Part shown: positions 61,225 to 64,000 of the stretch, in pieces
How the letters are laid out: every line of letters starts with the position of its first letter
Numbering within the stretch: position 1 is the first letter of the stretch
Assembly (NCBI GenBank): GCA_021904315.1
Contig: CM038919.1
Location: 6,572,001-6,636,000, forward strand
Direction: 5' to 3'
DNA length: 64,000 bases
Source: Sphagnum magellanicum
Taxonomy: Eukaryota > Streptophyta > Sphagnopsida > Sphagnales > Sphagnaceae
Made by a program: the position numbers and the translations under genes
The notes under the pieces: model-generated
Database searches by the model: none
The model's input: the letters and a program-made list of their open reading frames with translations, nothing else
Told to the model about the DNA's origin: nothing

Positions 61225-63771
61225 TTTTAAAAAACGATACCATTTTCAGAATTGAGGAATTCTTCAAATGATTTAAACCCACTTGTGCATCCGAATCTAG
61301 GATCATTTGGCCAATTTTTCATAATTAGGACCAATTTATCCAAATTTTCAATTCCAAGTTGACAATGCTTCAAACTTGTGATGATCCCTACCATATTGAA
61401 AATCCTTTAAGTTTTAACTTGGGAACCAACAATTCCCATCACTTGTCATGCAAGAAGAATGAGATTTGGAAATTGTTGCTCATGTTCTGCCCACCAAGTA
61501 AATGGATTGAAAGGATCTATTGGCATTGTAGTCCTCTTAAAAAATGACAATTTAGCTCTAATGAACCCCATTACAACTTCTTTAGTTAATGTTAAGGATC
61601 CAAATACACCTAGCTCAACCACTGTAGATGTAATAGATGTAACAGTTGCTAAATTTGGTGTCAAGGCATGATAAATAGTGACCAAGAATGGCATTAAAAT
61701 CTCTTGATCATAGTCTACAACAACTTGCATGGCCAATTCAAGGTCAACATAGTCTTTAATGAGTTGTAGATTCTTGAAACACGGGTCAAGCATAAAAACT
61801 ATCATATTATAAACATGACAAGGTTGAAATGATGATGCAAAGGCCAAGAAAGGTTTCAACACACCAATAACTTCAATTTGCATTTGAGCAAGATGCAATA
61901 GCTCAAAATCAAAATCACTAACTTACACCACCAATCACAATCAGATAATTAGATCATGTTTTTGGAAGAAGACAATTTACCTTAGGCAAAAAAATCCAAA
62001 AGTAATCAAACCATGTACTTGCATAATTTCATTTGTGTTGGAATTGGTGTTGTACATCATAACACACATGGTTATGGCAACATAAATAATATTAAATAGT
62101 AACCAATACCCTTGGGTTTGTTTCAAATCACATTGGGTGACCATTGGTGTCAAAACTTTTGACATTTTTTATGCCACAACCAATGTTTGGGAAGATGGTA
62201 TTCTATTTGCAAGACAATAGTTTGCCATGAATAACAAAGGTTTATGGCATGTTTGAACTCCAAGGTTTCCTTGAATAATATCACCTTGAATGTAAACCGA
62301 GTCTTGACAAGAGTTTTAATTTTGGGGGGCAAAGAGATGCATCTCTACAAGCCTTAGCCCATTCGTGTCTGCCCTTCCCATTTTTTTGGTCCAAATAATT
62401 ATCTTTTGAAGAGAAGATTGGACCTCTTTAATTGAAACCTCTTTCATGCCACCACACACTTTCAAGTCATTAGTAGCATATTGATAACACTTGGACATGG
62501 CATGCCCATAACAACTAGTAGCATAAAGTTGTGGTAAAAAAAGAGGAGCACATGATATAATGTTTATTAAGGTCATTGTCAGGGTGTTTAGATTAGCACC
62601 TTCGTCTTTGACATATGTTATGATTTTGTCTAGAAAATTATATAAAACAAGTACATCCTTGCATTGAATAGCCATGGCAGCCCTCGAGGTTTCATGAACC
62701 TAAAAAATTCCCATAGTGACATGGCAAGGTTCCCACTTTTTGTTGATATAATTCACAACCAAAGCAAACGTATCAAAACCTCTTTGGGACATCCACAAAT
62801 CAAATGTGGCTGTAACTGTAGTGGCATTAATAAAAGTAAGAAGAACATGGTGTTCCATGGTCTTGCTAACCATGGATGAAATTGCTTTGTTATTGAACTA
62901 TTGTTTACTAGGAAAGGTAACTCGGCCACGTTGACAAAGGACAAGCCTTCTTAGCCACACATTCTTAGTGGAACTCAATGGTCGATAACCTTTAATGATG
63001 TATAAGATCAAATCCTTAAAAAATAATTCTTGAGTAGGGTTTGAATTTTTGTATGGCACTACAAAGCTGAAGAAATCAGCAATGGAGGTTGTAAATAACT
63101 TTTTCCACTTCTTAGAAGTTTGATGAATAACAATTGTTGTGGTAGTAATAGCTCGTTGTGTGTTGTAGTGCTTCAACATTGCAGAATGCTCAGAAGCCAC
63201 ATGTCGACTCATGTTAGTTGTGCTAGTCTTTGTTATACATAACCAATCCTTTCCGATTTGGATATAATTCTCTTCTATAACTTTTTTGCTAGATGTTAGG
63301 ACACACAACACATTTCATTTGTTGAGACTTAGAATAATCTACAACAACAATATGGTCATTAATTTAAAAAGTTGCCCATGTATTTGTTGTTCTATTTCAA
63401 GTGAACCAAAATTTTTGGTTGTGCTCCAATTCCACAAACAATTCTTCATTACGTGTTTGTTTTTCAACTTATAGAAGTTCTTCCTTGTCCTCACCAAGGT
63501 CTCTATTGGCAAGTTCATTGTAATTTGGTTTAGATTGGATCAAATCGTCACCACTTCCAGCCCTGCCATTGCCACTCCCAACCCCAACTTCACCACTGTA
63601 AACATTTGAATAGTCAACAACATGGAGAGGAGCACCTTGTGAAGCTTTTACAGCCCCATTCAAAAGAAAGTCATGTTGTAAGTTCATTGTCAATTGACCT
63701 TGAAAGTTAAACCAAGTACATTGTATTATGAAATCAAAATTAAAAAAAAACATATAAATCACTAGCAGCAT
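61225..63771 (-). pseudogene. Decayed hAT (ZBED-type) transposase
   Basis: Read on the minus strand the transposase parts come in the right order. Near 63726 there is an acceptor-like site, then a Gly/Asp-rich N-terminus (GSGNGRAGSGDD). About 63320-63150 is a BED zinc finger remnant (CVVC, then TTNMSRHVASEHS). About 63010-62890: YRPLSSTKNVWLRRL. About 62860-62316: ATVTATFDLWMSQRGFDTFA, then YVKDEGANLNTLTM, CYGHAMSKCYQYATND, SLQKIIIWTKK. About 62300-61990: LVKTRFTFKVILFKETLE, QTQGYWLLF. About 61898-61446: PCFKNLQLIKDYVD, FNPFTWWAEHEQQFPN. To about 61225 lies the C-terminal dimerisation region with WPNDPRFG. Stops or frameshifts break it at 63469, near 62900, 62316, 62150, 61977, 61446 and after GSQVKT. 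The element is inactive. I did not find its terminal repeats. Confidence 0.85.
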
Positions 63772-64000
63772 TAATTACCAAATTTGCAATGCAAACTTCA
63801 AGTTATTGTTGGTGATGTTCACGAAGGTTCAAGAAACATCACAAATAGGTGCCAAACAAATTATTGAAATTTCAATGCTCACAAAACACTGGTCATGTAA
63901 ATCCAATGTTCATGAAGCAACACACAGATCACCGACACCAAACTTTCCACACTTGAAGCAAATTTACCAATGTTCATGAATGAAGTAGGCTTGTGAATGA
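63772..64000. other. Upstream flank of the hAT relic
   Basis: No gene is visible. It may hold the 5' part or terminal repeat of the hAT element, whose outer end could lie beyond the window. Confidence 0.35.

Noticed and set aside
1..64000. CRISPR arrays, tRNA and rRNA genes
   Set aside because: The tandem arrays lack the repeat-spacer pattern, and no cloverleaf or rRNA core was recognised by eye; a tRNA scan would be needed to exclude tRNAs fully.

Overview
This is nuclear DNA of a land plant. The evidence is: genes with GT-AG introns; four plant-type genes (an alpha-type phospholipase D with a C2 domain, a DIVARICATA-type MYB with the SHAQKYF motif, a nuclear-encoded group II intron maturase-like protein, and a fasciclin/FAS1 protein); and decayed plant transposons (Ty1/copia, hAT, a DUF4283-bearing LINE-type fragment). 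The intergenic DNA is very AT-rich and long, so genes sit as GC-richer islands. Several proteins look unlike flowering-plant versions, and the FCP1-like and hAT relics are of a kind I associate loosely with non-flowering plants (bryophyte, lycophyte, fern or gymnosperm). The lineage cannot be fixed from this sequence alone.

Layout. 0-9 kb: a 1.6 kb near-perfect palindrome lies in or beside the intron of a minus-strand gene of which only the first exon is visible (acidic, probably organelle-targeted). That gene is head-to-head with the maturase-like gene (3155-5619, +, two exons). The maturase-like gene converges on the MYB gene (7020-8561, -, two exons), whose upstream region carries a minisatellite. 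9.6-27 kb: AT-rich repeat desert with a TIR transposon, a decayed copia element and old tandem duplications. 27.4-33.7 kb: a degraded minus-strand locus with many coding-looking blocks, two of them FCP1/NIF-like HAD phosphatase domains and the rest unrecognised. This is the best candidate here for something undescribed. 33.8-35.6 kb: an intact FAS1-domain gene (-) and its upstream region. 35.6-45 kb: desert with clusters of G/C homopolymers. 45-50 kb: LINE fragment, foldback element, second copy of the TIR family and two young tandem arrays. 50-55 kb: intact four-exon phospholipase D (+) with a repeated ACGT-core motif array upstream. 55-61 kb: desert with small tandem arrays. 61-64 kb: decayed hAT (ZBED) transposase (-).

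The intact genes are unrelated housekeeping or regulatory genes and do not form a pathway. The shared theme is repeat-driven structure around them: inverted repeats, minisatellites close to promoters, and transposon relics broken by stops and frameshifts.
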